Shown here: piece after piece, positions 22,866-35,700 of the stretch
Numbering within the stretch: position 1 is the first letter of the stretch
Layout: each line of letters starts with the position of its first letter
Origin: Terana coerulea
Lineage: Eukaryota; Basidiomycota; Agaricomycetes; Polyporales; Phanerochaetaceae
Direction: 5' to 3'
Assembly (NCBI GenBank): GCA_024811115.1
Contig: JAKOGH010001094.1
Span: 1 to 64,000, forward strand
Length of the DNA: 64,000 nt
Notes under the pieces: generated by a model
Told to the model about the DNA's origin: nothing
Databases searched by the model: none
The model's input: the letters and a program-made list of their open reading frames with translations, nothing else
Position numbers and translations under genes: made by a program

Positions 22866-23576
22866 GCACGTCGGACTAGATCAGTATACATGTACGTCAT
22901 AACTGTTCAGAGCAGTGTGAGCATATGTCTAGAATCTCGTTTTGAGTCTTGTAATTAGGTCATTTTAACCGCCTGCCAGTTCGACCAAGGTCATCGGGGT
23001 CATTCGTCTTCGGACAAGATTTTTCCAGTCAAAGTGAAGCAACTCGCCTATGGCTTATTCTGAATCTCAGGGAGGCGGATTGACAGTGTGGGCACGTGTA
23101 TCAACGGAAAACGATATCACATATACCGAAGATTTCTTGAGCATCGAACAGGCCGAACGGTCGTTACAGAGTCGAAGGCAACATGATCAGCATTCCCGCG
23201 TCAATGCGATACCTCAGGCTCCTTTCAGGCTGACAATGGCGATTACGTGCGCGGGCCAAAAACGCAGAGAAAAAGCCAAGCCCGTGGAACGAGCCACCAG
23301 GTCACGTGAGTGCCACAAAGCCGTTGACTCCCGTTTGTGGTCGAATGCCTTCGCATGCCTTTCATCGCCCATCTGCAGCGTTGTGGATATTCGAGACCTG
23401 ATGTGTCATGTACCGCGGCAGTTGGAAAGTATTGATGTTCCAACTTGAAGAGCTCACAAATCTGTATTGCCCGACGCCTACTTCGAAGCATCTGCACGAC
23501 TGGCGCGGGCCAAAAACTTGTGAGTTAGGTATCGAGGTACATCTCGTACTGCTTAACCTCATCGAATATGCTTAAA
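22866..23576. other. Intergenic, ZCCHC9-like gene to F-box copy 3
   Basis: 3' flanks of two convergent genes. A 132-codon plus-strand frame (23050-23448) has no recognisable domain and an ordinary composition; I see nothing that supports it as a gene. Confidence 0.45.
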
Positions 23577-25394
23577 CTAAAAGAAGCCATCGTCATCTTC
23601 ACTGTACTGTTCCTCTCCGCACCGATCGCAAATCCTATCGGAATCGTAGTCGTGGCCGTATTCGCTGCATTCTTCCAACTCGCACTGCGAGCAGTCTTCA
23701 TCACAGTCGCCGTCATCGTAGTCGACCTCCGTTACCAGTCCATCCGACATCAACTTCTCGATGTCAGAGGTCCTGTCGTGCAGGTTGAAATTCATCGTCG
23801 CAGAAAACTTTTGAGCGGGTGTCCTACAAGCTTCTTCCTGGCAAGTAACGCCGCGTAGAGCCACTTGCCGAACTTGACGTTGGATTTGGGCTTTCCGGGG
23901 ACGACATTGGGCGGTGGCAAATTCCACTGAATCTCGGAAATCTCCAGAAGATCAAGGTTCGGGAAAAGACAAGAGGGCTCATCCGGTGCCGTGGCTGGAG
24001 ACGGCCTGCCAAACGTAGCGAGAAAGCACGTCGTTGGCATCCCGCTCCCGAAATGACGAGCTCCTTCAACGCCGACATGCGCACCAGGTCACGCCAGAAT
24101 TTCGGTTTGAGCCCCAATAGGTCGATCTCGAGCTCCTGGACCTCTGAGAAAGGATGTCTGAGGGCGAACATTTTACCGAAATGTTCGTATTCATTTCCCA
24201 CCTCACAGCGTATGTTGACGGGAGCATTGAGCGGCTGCTTCGCGCGCGGAACGGTCCACAGGTTGATGTTGACGTGATGACTAGGGACATGAAAGTTGCG
24301 AATCCTGCTCATACGAGCCGAGACAAATGGGGTTTGGGGACCGTTGGGGCGCCGGAGTTGTCTAGCAACTGCATCTATGAGAAGCTGTTGGTGCTGTACA
24401 GGGCCCGCTCGACCTGCTTCGACAGACAGCGCAGTCAACCGCGTGCTCCTAAAGTGGTGAAGGAAGTAGGCGCAGGCTGCACCGTCGTCATCTGCCTGCA
24501 CGACCCGTATGTTACGTAGATGGTGGGCAGGGAACGGCGTCATATCTTTCAGTTTCTCTGGTGTAACCTGAACCGACGCTAAGAGGGCATTGTCAAGGTG
24601 AAGTACGGCGATCGAAGGGAGGCTTTTGATGACTTCTACGAACGCAGAGATGGAATGAGCCGGATGTGGTCGACAAAGCTGAAGGGTAGTGATCGTGGGA
24701 CGGAGGATGGTGCTGACAAAGCTGAACGGAAGGCCAGTGAGCTCGACATGTTTCAGGTAAGGTAGCGACGCATCTAAGCGAATAGGAAATGCAGACAGCT
24801 GAGTTGGTGAATGTATGCGCAATGTTTGTAGCAGAGGAGCATCTACAGCTTCGGCGGTAGAAATAATGCCGGCATGGGATGACACAACTTGTATATCCAG
24901 GCTTCGGATACGAGACAGGTGTCGAAAGAGAAGAGCATAGGTCTCGCGGGCCCGCTCCGGGTCAGCGTATTGAATTCTGGACTCGACAGATACCGGGGCT
25001 TCTGCGGAGCGAGCGAACATCATCGAGGCGCAGTTGTGCGTGCGGAAAGTGATGTTATCCCATAGTGTCGGTGATCCATGGACAGCTGTGTGCCAATGTC
25101 GGCAGACCTCTGTCAGCTTAATCCACCCGTGTGTCTTGGGGAACAGTCTTGAGGGGCCAAAAAAGCCACCGTTTGCTGGCGCTTCTGCTCCTCGTGATAG
25201 ACCCTTGCGTAGCGTCTGAAAATCTCGACGAGCACTTCATTCGGGATACGGCCAATGGGTTGTAAAGCGTTCTGATAGCCGTGAAGGGTGCGTATCTCAT
25301 CTTCTAGCTTCGAAATTTTGCTGCGACGAGCTGTCACAGCTGCGTCGATCTCTGCCTGGCTTATGGACGACGGGTCTTGCGGTAAGGGCTGCAT
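23577..25394 (-). CDS. F-box protein with Cys-rich tail (copy 3)
   Basis: Starts MQPLPQDPSSISQAEID at 25394, with coiled coil and F-box (IGRIPNEVLVEIFRRYA ... THGWIKLTEVCRHWHTAV). It is more distant from copies 1-2 than they are from each other and is closest to copy 4. The tail keeps the pattern CDEDCSQC, GHDYDS, ICDRCG. Three frame breaks fall in runs: AAAAAA 25159-25164, CCC 24047-24049 and TTTT 23809-23812; adding one base to each joins the F-box to THGWIKLTEVCRHW, the LRR region to GMPTTCFLATFG, and HPLK to KFSATMNFNLHD. With these, the protein is about as long as copy 2. Divergent with a dead SNX3 copy on its right. Confidence 0.72.
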
Positions 25395-25977
25395 GCTTGG
25401 TCTGCGCCACGCTGCTCAGCAAAGCCTAGTACTTCATAGCCAGCCCGTGATCAACACTCACCTCGCCCCGATGATCGACTACAAACTGCCAGTACTGCCA
25501 GAATATTTCTTCGAGACAGGGCTACCGGTGCAGGTAGAGCTGCGAGTTGGAAGTCAGGACCAGATTCAGTTAAGGATGTACACCGCATATATATGTAAAA
25601 GAGCACACCTAAGTACAGCTTTAGAACACACTGTGATGAAAGAGTCCGACTAAGAGTCCTACTCGCTGTGTTTGAAGTCCTGGTAACAAGCCCGCGGCAA
25701 GTCTCAAGGCCATTCAAGCGATAACAGAGGAGAGGTTCCCACGGTCAGTATCTTTGTAAGTACCACGGTATTGCGGTAAGAGTCGCTGAACTTCCTTAGG
25801 TATCTCTGTTGTTTCGCACCACAACCTCCACGAACTCTGACATGATCACAAGCTCCCATAAGCAGTGTTTTCGATTAACCTCGTGCTGGTGGACATAAAA
25901 GACTACATCCACGTCACCGTACATCACTCAAGTGACGTGCCACAAAGCCACCTAGGACGCTGCTCTCAATTGAGGAA

Positions 25978-26375
25978 ATGTTCAACGTGTTCGAGAGCTT
26001 TCTTGAGCCGGATGCATCGGCTCATAGTACGTGTCATTTTCTTTGAAAATAGGCTTAAACTTAGGACGCATCATCCAGGATTTGGCCGGAAGATGTAGAC
26101 CGGGCAGGAGCAGGAGATCGTGTGCAAGGTGCGTGCAGCCGACTCGTCTCGTAAAAGCTGTCTCAGCTCAACTCAGGTTTGTTGCAACCATATCACAGAA
26201 TAATATCTCTATAGTCAACTTCGTCACTTTGTGGTCCGTTAGCGTTACTCGAACATCAAGGCCTGATGCGAGATTCTCGAATGTGGATCTACGCACATAC
26301 ACATCCAGATTCCACGCCACCACCACTTGGCAAGATCTTTGCCAACCGGTTCCCAGACGAAGCATTTGAGGGAAC
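25978..26375 (+). pseudogene. Sorting nexin 3 pseudogene
   Basis: Diverged copy of the SNX3 gene at 43314. It begins ATG TTC AAC GTG TTC (MFNVFESFLE), then a piece matching GFGRKM followed at once by a stop (gaagatgtag), then a recognisable but frame-broken match to the [14 protein letters not shown] to GKVFTNRF segment (26220-26365). The splice sites are not kept and the last exon is missing. The arrangement, F-box gene on the left on the minus strand and SNX3 on the right on the plus strand, is the same as at 40912-43882. Confidence 0.75.
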
Positions 26376-26529
26376 TCATAGAGTCTAAGCGATTTACAAT
26401 CATTGTTGCTCGACACCTGTTGCTTCAAGAGTTTAGCACCCTTCCTCCTTCCCTGATTAAATGGAACAAAAGCAGTATGCCTCGACTCTGAATCACACCT
26501 TGGTAAACCGTCACTTACACTTGGTAATC

Positions 26530-26781
26530 TATAGAGATGGCCTCGTAGATATCCTCTTTCGCGCTGGCCCCGATGCCGGAGCCGAAGAGGATGACTTCGA
26601 CGCGTTCAAACATGATCGTGCCAAGCTAGTCATGAAAGAAGGGTCCGACAAACGGCGAAAGGAAAGCGTAGGGGTACGAGTTAGTACACACTCAGGCGTT
26701 GTACGGTCCTTCGGGCGCCCGCCGCTCAGCGCAGGAGCTCGAGAAGGTTATCGTTGTCCAGAAGTTGCGTTTCGGGCGTAG
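26530..26781 (+). pseudogene. Stray copy of the last ZCCHC9-like exon
   Basis: The frame reads LFRAGPDAGAEEDDFDAF, RRKESVGVRVSTHSGVV and FGRPP, matching the last exon of the zinc-knuckle gene (LGVGTDAGADEDDFHAF, GVRVGAHSGVVQPFGRP). No zinc knuckles precede it, so it is a partial duplicate without upstream exons. It lies just after the SNX3 pseudogene. Confidence 0.75.
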
Positions 26782-27194
26782 TGGTGTGCAGTCTCCGGGA
26801 GACTGCCGAGCTGATTATGTAAGCGATCGCGACGAGGCGCCTGAAGGTATGCAGCGCACAGAGGCAGGTCCGGCTCGTAGAAAGTGTGTAAAATTGCGAA
26901 AATAATTCCGGAGCTACTTAAAGTATGGAGCAATGCATAATATTAAAATTAGAGCTACATAGAAGTGTCAAACTTTGTGAGCACATGTGTATATCCTTAT
27001 TGTTCAAACAATTTTGCTCCTTGCCACCATCTGTCAAGAGCCAAAATAGTGGGTTCTGGCGTCTGTCTTTTGTTATTCTGTGAAGATTAATATTGATCAG
27101 GGCGCACATCCACAGCCAGCTGACCTTGTTCCACTACACCCACACAGTCCACACTCAAACCTAACTTCAGCCTTCCTGCGTCTTTTCACAGTCC

Positions 27195-28310
27195 AGATGC
27201 ACCTGCTGCGCCAATTTTGGACTTGACCCTGATAGGACACCTAGAGAGCTTGCAGGACACGAGTGCTTTTGGAGGAATCAGCAGAAATGGTTGGAGAGCC
27301 AGGGCTACATGCTCCACCTTCAGAACAAACCTGACTGGACACCCTGCCACTGGCAGGCAAAAGGAGGATCTTTTGGAGATTACGACAATGGGTTCGTCTC
27401 CACAGTAAGTCTCATGCGCGTATCTGACTATTGTCCGATGCTAAAAGGAGACGTAGAACGCTAACCTTCTCCCCGCGATGCAAACATCTGACGGTGTTAT
27501 GGTCATGCTTCAGCAAGTTCAGACTGCCATAAGTCCACACAAGGTCGAAATCACCAAGTTCTTTTCAGCCGAGTCGCTTGGCGTCTCACCCACAAAATCA
27601 CTGTGTTCGTGTAGAAGATGTCCTCTCTACACCGGATTTGCCGGATACGTTCCTGCTCGTTGTGCCGATGTTGAAGGCATTTAATCAACCCAAGTTCAAT
27701 ACCATTGGGGAAGTAGTTGATTTTTGAGGCAGATCTTTGAGGTATTTCTTTTGCGCTTTCGATAAATTCAATGTTGACAGTTCCCACCCAGGGTCTACAG
27801 TTCATACATCAGTACCATGTAGCACACCGGTCAGTATAACAGCTGTACCTCTTTAGCGTGAGATCCTGATGTGCTCGCAGAGGCATGTTCATTAATGTTC
27901 CCATAATGCCAGACGAACTTTGACATGGCGTGACAGAAATTTCGTGGTTTGGAATTTGTTGATGCGTTAATGCAGGACATGACGGAAGGTGACCCTCCAA
28001 ATGTCCAACCATGGACGAGGTTGTCTCTCGCTTGAGGGCACTGGAGAAAGGCTTGAGTTCATAGAAACTAAGCTCCTGGCTTACTCCATGCAACGAGGAT
28101 GGCACACGCCATGTCATGCGCTCTTTCGGTCATTTTTGCTTTACAGGACAACTGAGCATTATGTCACTCCTTGCTCCGGCATTCAAGGCTCTCAGTGGGT
28201 ATAATCATCTGTGCTTCTTGTCACTATTCCCGTACACGCCCTGCTTACATACATGGATAGACACCAGGCCATCATACGCTCAAGATACAGACGCAGGTGA
28301 TGCCTCTTAG
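27195..28310 (+). pseudogene. Kinase-like protein pseudogene 1
   Basis: Fragments of a protein-kinase-like family common in agaricomycetes. In order: DRTPRELAGHECFWRNQQKWLESQGYM and KPDWTPCHW (27225-27400), an intron-like gap, then SDGVMVMLQQVQTAISPHKVEITKFF (27484-27575), VEDVLSTPDLPDTFLLVVPMLKAFNQPKFNTIGEVVDF with a stop (27610-27730), GLQFIHQYHVAH (27793-27825) and a C-lobe piece FRGLEFVDALMQDMTEGDP (27945-28010). The stretch between the HRD-equivalent and the C-lobe, which should carry the DFG motif, is gone. Deletion plus stops make it a true pseudogene. A second member lies at 37000-39019. Confidence 0.72.
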
Positions 28311-30102
28311 TCGACTTGGATGATTCAGCACACAATGGCCGTTGCATTGCTAGTCGTCGTAACCTTGGCTATCCTTTGCCGTTCTCAGATCATGTAAATG
28401 AACATCATCTAAGGTGTTGTCTGGATACTAAATTAAGCACTGTTGAAGTTTATTAAGCAAACCAGCTCTGACCTTTTACCCAGGGATTCTCTAGCAGCTT
28501 GGCCCTGATGGTCGACACAGAATGACTTAGTGTGGGGGTAAAATTGGAAGTGTATGAGCTGTTAAGTGCTACAAGGAGCGATTCCGCTAGTTAATAGATA
28601 GTTGTGAAATTTGAGTTACAGTTACTAGCGAGCTGAACATACATGCTGTTGGAGTCATATTCCCAAGCTAATTGTTAGCCACTGATGCAGGAGTAGCAAG
28701 CCCTGGGGAACTCGATCTATAGGCTGAGTTGTTGTCAACATGCATGTAAGCAGGCAGATCTACAACAGCTCAACAGTGAGTATTATCAGGATATAGAGTG
28801 TGAAAATATGTGATCACCATTAGAAACTTGATCCAAGTGATTGGCAGTCTCAGAGGGAACCAATTTGAGGTGCCTTTCCATCATCATACTTCTTGCTGAA
28901 ATGCTCTACAACATGCACAGGCATGCGTATGTGAGTAATAGATCATAAATGTGCCGCTATAGTCATATACCTGCGCACTGCCTGCCTATGTTGCACTGTC
29001 AGCGGCAAGTGACATGCTAGCATCGTAGCACTGCTTTTTCAAGGAATGTTGGAGAGCACTTGAGTAATTTCCTTGCATCTTCGAACCAATTCCATACCGT
29101 CTGCAAGACTATGTGTATCATTGTCCAGACTAACAAGAATGTTAAGGTGTTGTAAGCACGATGACATGCACATAGGGTGCTAAAATAACACATACAGCTG
29201 GTATCTTTCATCGAAAGATAGCCACTCCAATGTAGGGATCACCTCTTTATTCCCGCTCTCATTGCCTCCACGCCAGCATAAAGATGATTCCGCGCTGCAT
29301 TTGAGATGATGTTGAGCTTTATCCAAGGAGACATACAGTGCAAAGACAGCCTTGCCCGCTGTAGAAATATCGACTGGAGTTATTGACAACACCAATAACA
29401 GTTCCTGCTAAGGCAACAGTAGATATGACTGTGGGCACTAAGGCTGAAAACAATGTAGGCGAAGCGAGGAGAGGTTGACTTGCCGTACCAAACCAATTGC
29501 CTAAAGCTAAATAGTGCTCGGGTTGCTGCAAGGCAAGTGCAATACAAAGCGCGTTAGCAACATTGCTTGCGTCGATGAACAAACAATAGTGTACCGCGAA
29601 GGACAAGCCAGTCTGTCGGTCCGATGGCGAACCTTCCCAGCGGTGCCCATCAAGACTCAGCAGAGAGAGGGCATTGGTGGTCTGGCGATATATAAAGATC
29701 TTCTGGAGGGACCATCAGAAGTAGCTAGAAAGCAAAGGCTACATGCTACGCCCCACGCTACTGAGTTGACTGGGTACCGTCCATCAGGGAAAAGTGACTG
29801 CTCGCAGGAGCACTACGCAGCATAAGTAGCCACGGTAGCCCCGTAAAATGGTACCGGAGTGAGTAGTGTCCGTAGCACCCTGCCAACACTGCGTAGCATT
29901 CCGTAGCCACCCGCTTGCTCTCAGTAGCGCTTCAGCATGGTGGGCGTGGATGCTACTGAACAGCTGCTGAGTGTATGGTAGTGAGGCTGTACTGTGTCAC
30001 GCATTATAGCACAGCGTTAGAACCAGTATAATGTGCATATGAATAACGAGCTACTATCTACTGTACAGAACGATCACGACTCTCTCTCTCTACTGAGCTG
30101 CG
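28311..30102. other. AT-richer intergenic stretch, no clear gene
   Basis: About 1.8 kb with lower GC and few open frames. A minus-strand patch at 29010-29160 (LVSLDNDTHSLADGM, RRCKEITQVLSNIPEKAV) reads like protein but I cannot assign it; it may be a worn transposon or gene relic. 29830-30010 is full of short gtagc/tagcac-like repeats with no long-range order. Nothing else seen. Confidence 0.4.
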
Positions 30103-32560
30103 TCAAGCACCAGCAGTACCGGACTGCCTGTTATTCGCAGATTCCACGTCGGAATGCTCGCTGTCCGTGTCGCCAGTGTGCTGTTGAAAGCTGGTAAGCA
30201 TCCGTGCCTTTGCTTTGTCAGACAGGCGTGGAACAGTGGGAAGGGCAGCCTTGATAGATGTGATAGATCTGTTGATGTAAATATCACAAAGGGGGTCAGC
30301 GTCGAGTGAAAACAATGGAATGACGTAAAAGCGTCACGTGATACGGCGGTATATCCTTTGCGAATCTTCAGTGTCTTCACTCAAGTTCAGCCCACTCCTT
30401 GGCTAATGCGATGTGGTCTGTATATTTCTTCAGGTAGTCGGCCTCGTTGAACTCCGTGCCGCTATTGAATTTACCAGTTGCCCAGCAATCCAAAACAAAA
30501 CTGAGTCTAGAAACGCAGGTCAATGAGGAGAACACGGAAAGATCAACGCAGGAGTACAGCTCACCATTGTAAACAGAAGAGCGAGTGTTGGAATAGATAG
30601 CGGGTTGAACTGGTCATGGTAGCGTGTGCCTGCAGCATGGGAATCCTTGAATAGTTGCTCGCAGCATGGCAATGAATACGTGATGCTGTCCGTAGCCATC
30701 GGGATGCTCCGCCGCCCACTCCTCCATTAGCTAAAGATTGTAGTTAGGGCAATGGGTTTACTACACAATGAAGCGAACGTAGCGCACCTTGTAGCAGTAC
30801 TGCGGAGGTGAATACTCTAAGTCGAAGAGGTAGTTATACCTCTTTATGTTCGCATCCACAGATGAATCCCTGTCGGTGTTGTCCTTGAGCCCGAAGGTCT
30901 TCACAATGTCTTGCCGCAATCGATTCTTGAGATGTTCCTGTTTTTCGGATGCGCTATTCATGATCTAAGCCCAAGTAATGATGTTTCAGTAGAATCTATT
31001 GAATATAATCACGCACCAGTACATGGATCCGATCGCGAATGCTCAGGTGCGAAACTCTTCTGCGCTTCGTGGCACACCTGGTCCCAAACTTCAGCCGCCC
31101 ACTCATCGGCCTGTTTTGCTGGCGGAAAGCGAATAGAACGACCACGCGGATGAAATAGAGCTGGAATGCTTTCTTGATAAGCGTAGTCATAACACCTTTC
31201 GCATAGTCCATGAGCTTCGGCTTCTCAGTCGGTACAATGCCTCCTTGGTATTGCACAACATCGAAGGACATTGGTGTTGGACTGCGAGAAGCAGTCCAGG
31301 GGCCGCGTGGACGCTTGCGCAATGGAGCTGCATTGAGAGAGATGGGTGAGCGGGGACGGCGGCAGTCTACGGTATGGGTGGGACCACCGTGATTGTCATG
31401 GTCTGGACCAGCGCCAAACAACACCGCCCTAATTATGATTAGCATTAGATATGTTGTGCGTAGTTCTATGAGTGAAGGATGACCTATCTGGCTTGGCCCA
31501 CCAGAGTGTCGCTGCGGTGAGCGGCCTCAAGGCTCGTTTAGGGACAAGCAGGAGTCGAGAAGTGGACTGTTCATTGTCAGTGAGCCTACTAACATGAACC
31601 GTGATCTGGCGTGTTCATTGCAAGAGCCTGCCGCTTCAGCGTGGTAATGATGGAGACCGCTGACCGAGGAGGGGATGTGCAAAGGACTGGCGGGATGATG
31701 CTCTCAATGCGACTCGGACATAGTCACCATCGGCGCTGGCATTCGACGTGTGTGATTCCTGCTGTGACGAGTGTTGTGGATTTGCGTTGGTTTGTCGTGG
31801 TTCCCGATGCTGACCGGTAGTAGCAGCTGGCATGAACAGAATTAGTCGGGTAACACGCAAACTGCAGATGTACATGCCTCATGATGCAGACACTGGTGCA
31901 GCTGCCAAGCTTGGGGGATCACCGATGCGGGAAGCTTCTTCTTCAGCTTCTTGGGGGCGGGACTCTTGAACTTCGCCCTAAGCTGCGAAACTAGAAATTC
32001 CGGGCTTATTTAGTTTGCAAACTGGCAGATGTAGGAATGTACCATTGGAATGACAGTATTTGCATTCTTGTGCCCCTCATCGTCTTCAGCCTCCTCCTCG
32101 TCATCTTCAGACTCAGGCCCAAGAGGCTCGGTGTTCGCAGCGTTGTCGAGGACAGTAAACGACCATCCAGATTTTTCGCCGCTTTCATGACCTTCATTTG
32201 CTTCTCTAGTTCTTTCAGCTTTTGCTTCAGGGCATCTGTTTCCGCTTTGTCATCTGCACAAAAACCATTGGTTACCAAAAGTCGAAGCAATGAATGTGAA
32301 CCAATGGCAAAGAGCTCACCGAGGGCCCTCTGAGCCTGCGTCTTTTCCGCTGCCGGCTTCTCACTGACGACATTTTGCTCGGAGATACCTTCGTCTCGAT
32401 GTTTGCCTGCTCCTGCACGGGATTTTTCACTGTACCAGCTTGTTGCTCCAGGGTTGTCAAGGGGGGCGTCGCCACTGAAGTCTGAGTCTGAGTCTTCTGG
32501 TGCCGATTCGACGACTTCGGTTATTACGGCACCCAGACCTGCCTGAAATTTCCTATTGGT
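30103..32560 (-). CDS. DUF6532-family protein (frame-broken)
   Basis: Protein of unknown function from a family expanded in agaricomycetes. On the minus strand the N-terminal part (32475-31850) is low-complexity and basic/acidic with a coiled coil (KAETDALKQKLKELEKQMKV) and an acidic patch (SEDDEEEAEDDEG). The DUF6532-like core follows: YAKGVMTTLIKKAFQLYFIRVV (about 31200), ADEWAAEVW (about 31105), the RLRQDIVKTFGLKDNTDRD segment (about 30900) and LDCWATGKFNSGTEFNEADYLKKY (about 30450). Several introns are needed and at least some frame changes remain, so it may be a pseudogene. It stands head to head with the Plavaka transposase. The family name is from memory of its sequence pattern, not a search. 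Confidence 0.55.
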
Positions 32561-32720
32561 TTGGCATAGTCAACGACGCAGCCAGCTGAGTGAAGCAGAG
32601 TCAAGGTTGGAGGCAGTCATCGTTAACTCGAGATAACGATCGTCTTGTGATGCAAATGACTCACCATCTCGAATTTCCTTTCTTGGTTGTCTCCACGCAT
32701 CCCTCCTTCCACAATCCCTT

Positions 32721-35700
32721 ATGCCTCAGCCGAAGCGTTACCACAAATATTTACCGCTGTCCATACTGCGATGTTGCGAAAATTACACCTGTTTGCTTGA
32801 AGTTCCACATTCGTCAAACTGAAGCTTGTTGAGAGGCAAATCGAAGGCGTACCCAGTGAGCACAAGACCGTGCACGGCGTGAGAGAGAATTATCTCCGTC
32901 CTCTACTCCTGAGGTCGTCAATCATTCAGACGGTCCCCCTTCTGCAGAGGATGAAGAAAATGAACCAATTTATGATGAACTCGCTTTTCCTCAGGTGAGG
33001 GAGGTTCTTTCATCGTCGACACCTCCACAGGGCGACTTGAGACAACCATTGAGGCAAGTGCAGATAGAAGACGTTAACGACGAGCTGGAAACTGGAGGAC
33101 TGCCGAAACGTCCCTTCATAGACCGTGATCAAGGGGAAGCAGTGCAAACCAAGAGACGGGGAAGACGGCCTTTGAGCAGATTCGAGAGGACAGGAAAGCA
33201 GCGGGAATGGTGGATGATGAGGATTCTTGGGTACCATTCGCAGACAGGGCGGAGTGGGGTCTTGATCACTGGTTGATGACTTGTGGGCTCAGTCAAAGCG
33301 CAATTGATGACTTCCTAAAGCTCAAAATGGTAAGTTCATTATTCTCAATGCATACTAACTGTACTCACGTTTATGCAGACCAAACGCTCTAACCTGTCCT
33401 TCCACAACAAGCGAGCCTTCTATTAGAAGGTGGACACATTACCACAGCGGACTGAAATGGACATGTAAGATATTTGCCACGGAAGGGGATGTTCTTGATG
33501 AAGCCACGGGCAAGAATCACATCGAAACATTCGAGTTATACAAGCGTGACCCTGTCGAATGCATTAGGGAACTCATCGGAAATCCTGCCTTCAAGAATCA
33601 TATGAGATATGCACCAGAGCCGCTATATGAGGATACAGAAGAAACAAAGCCGATCATCAATGAGATGTGGACGGCTGAGTGGTGGGAAGAGATGCAGGTC
33701 AGTGACTCCCTTAGGTAGTAGAGAATCTTACTTACACCAGATATTTCTCACAGAACCGGTTTCGGAAAGTGCTACCATTCGCGCCGGTGATTCTGGCATC
33801 GGACAAGACCCTGCTCACGAATTTCAGTGGTGACAAGTCGGCATGGCCAGTCTATCTCACCATCGGTAACATTTCAAAGAACGTTCGCCACGCACCTTCA
33901 TCCCATGCCACTGTTCTTATTGGATATCTGCCAATGTTAAAGCTTGAAGCCTTTTCAAAGGAGAGCAGGCCGGCAGCTGGCTACCAGCTCTTCCACGACT
34001 GCATGCGTTCACTTCTGCAACCTCTGATTGCGGTAATACGCTGGTAAGCGCCCTGAGTGCGGAAACCCCAGAAATTGCCTTTTTCGTCACTACGCTCTAC
34101 GATCGCACTAGGACCCCGGACACCACTCCCGAAGCCCCGAGCCGTCGACGCCCCTGAATTACTCTCCCGAGATACCTTGTAACGGCGCCCCTCCGTCGCG
34201 TCAGTCCAGAGCCTGTGCAGTCCCTCGCAACAGGCAGTGCGGTCACCAGCCCGAAAGATGCGGACCACGTCAGCCCCGGCGAGCTCCGCCCTGGACTTAG
34301 GCACGTACCTAACTACGACCAAGACAGCAGCACTGCGTTGTGCGCCACCCCATGTCATTCCCGCCAGCGCACGGACGGTACCTGACCGGTCCCGCACCGT
34401 GTTTCATAGGTGCTCGGTGCCTATGTGGCACGCCGGCATATCCCTGGTTAGTGTATCCCGACTCGGTCTTTCCTTATCCGTACCACTTTTGTATCCAAAC
34501 CACTCCTTCATTCTCTCTCGGACGCAGTCCATTAGCTCTGGCCGTTAGGTACCGGGGCCCGTATAAATACTCTGTACATACTTTCTGCAAATACAAGTTA
34601 CCTTTCCCTCTTCACGCCCCTCGCTACGCGTTAAGACTACAAGTACATTGGTGCTTCTTAGGTATCCCGCTCTCGTCTAGTATTCGTCTCGCTCGTTGGC
34701 TGTGCGGTCGACTCAACGTCGGAGTCTTGCCCCGGTCCCCTCGTACGTCGTCTCCGAAGTCTCTCAGCTTCGGTGCTCTCTCTGTCCCCGTTACAGACCT
34801 CGCTCGACCGTTACCTCCAGAGGTCTTCAGTCCCCGACTCCTGCTGGCACTTCAGCCGCAGAGTTGAAGTGATGTCCCCACTCACACATAAAACCGCTCC
34901 CCGACTCAGTGCTTTGGCCCGAGCCCGCTGTCTGTTGGGTTAGGGTTAGGTGATTGCACCCGAGGCGTGGTGCAGCGTGTCAGCGGCCGGGAACGAATGG
35001 CGTCGACATTGTTTGCGCTGATGGATTTATTCGTCGTGTCTATCCTATCCTCACAGCATACATCGCCAACCATCCGAACAGTGCTTGGTGACGTGCATCC
35101 GGGAATCATATTGCCCTAAATGTCTGGTTACTCCAACCAGGACGAGGAAATGGATCTGGGGTGCACGAACCGAAGCGAAAAGCCCAACAAGACCTCCGAG
35201 TTGCTAAAGAAGGCAGTTTCTGGTGAGGAATCAGATGAGTTCAATGCAGCCGGATTGCGCCAACCGACCGGCTTGACCTTCCGCACTGTGACATATTCAC
35301 CTGTATAACCCCGACATTCTGCACCAGCTGCACAAGGGCATGTTCAAAGATCATACAGTAAAGTGGACGACAGCATGCATACCTGGTAGCAGCGAGGTGG
35401 ACCAGAGATTCAAGGCCATGCCTGGGCACCGGAGCTTCTGCATTTCAAGAAAGGTGTCTCACTGGTGTCGCAGTAGACTGGAACCAAGTACAAGAATATG
35501 GAGAAGGTCTTTCTGGGGCGCCATCGCAGGCTCGGCCTCCAGAGACATCATTCTCGCGGTCTGAGGCCTTCTTGACTTCATCTACTACGCCCATTTCGAA
35601 TCCCACACCAACAACTCTCTTGCATGCCTGGAAGCTGCCTGGAAGCACTTTCATGTCCACAAAGGTGCCTTCCTCACCTCTTACTGCCGTACAGGCAAGA

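Noticed and set aside
30059..30100. CT-rich tract as a microsatellite locus
   Set aside because: Only a few ctctct units; not distinct from background.
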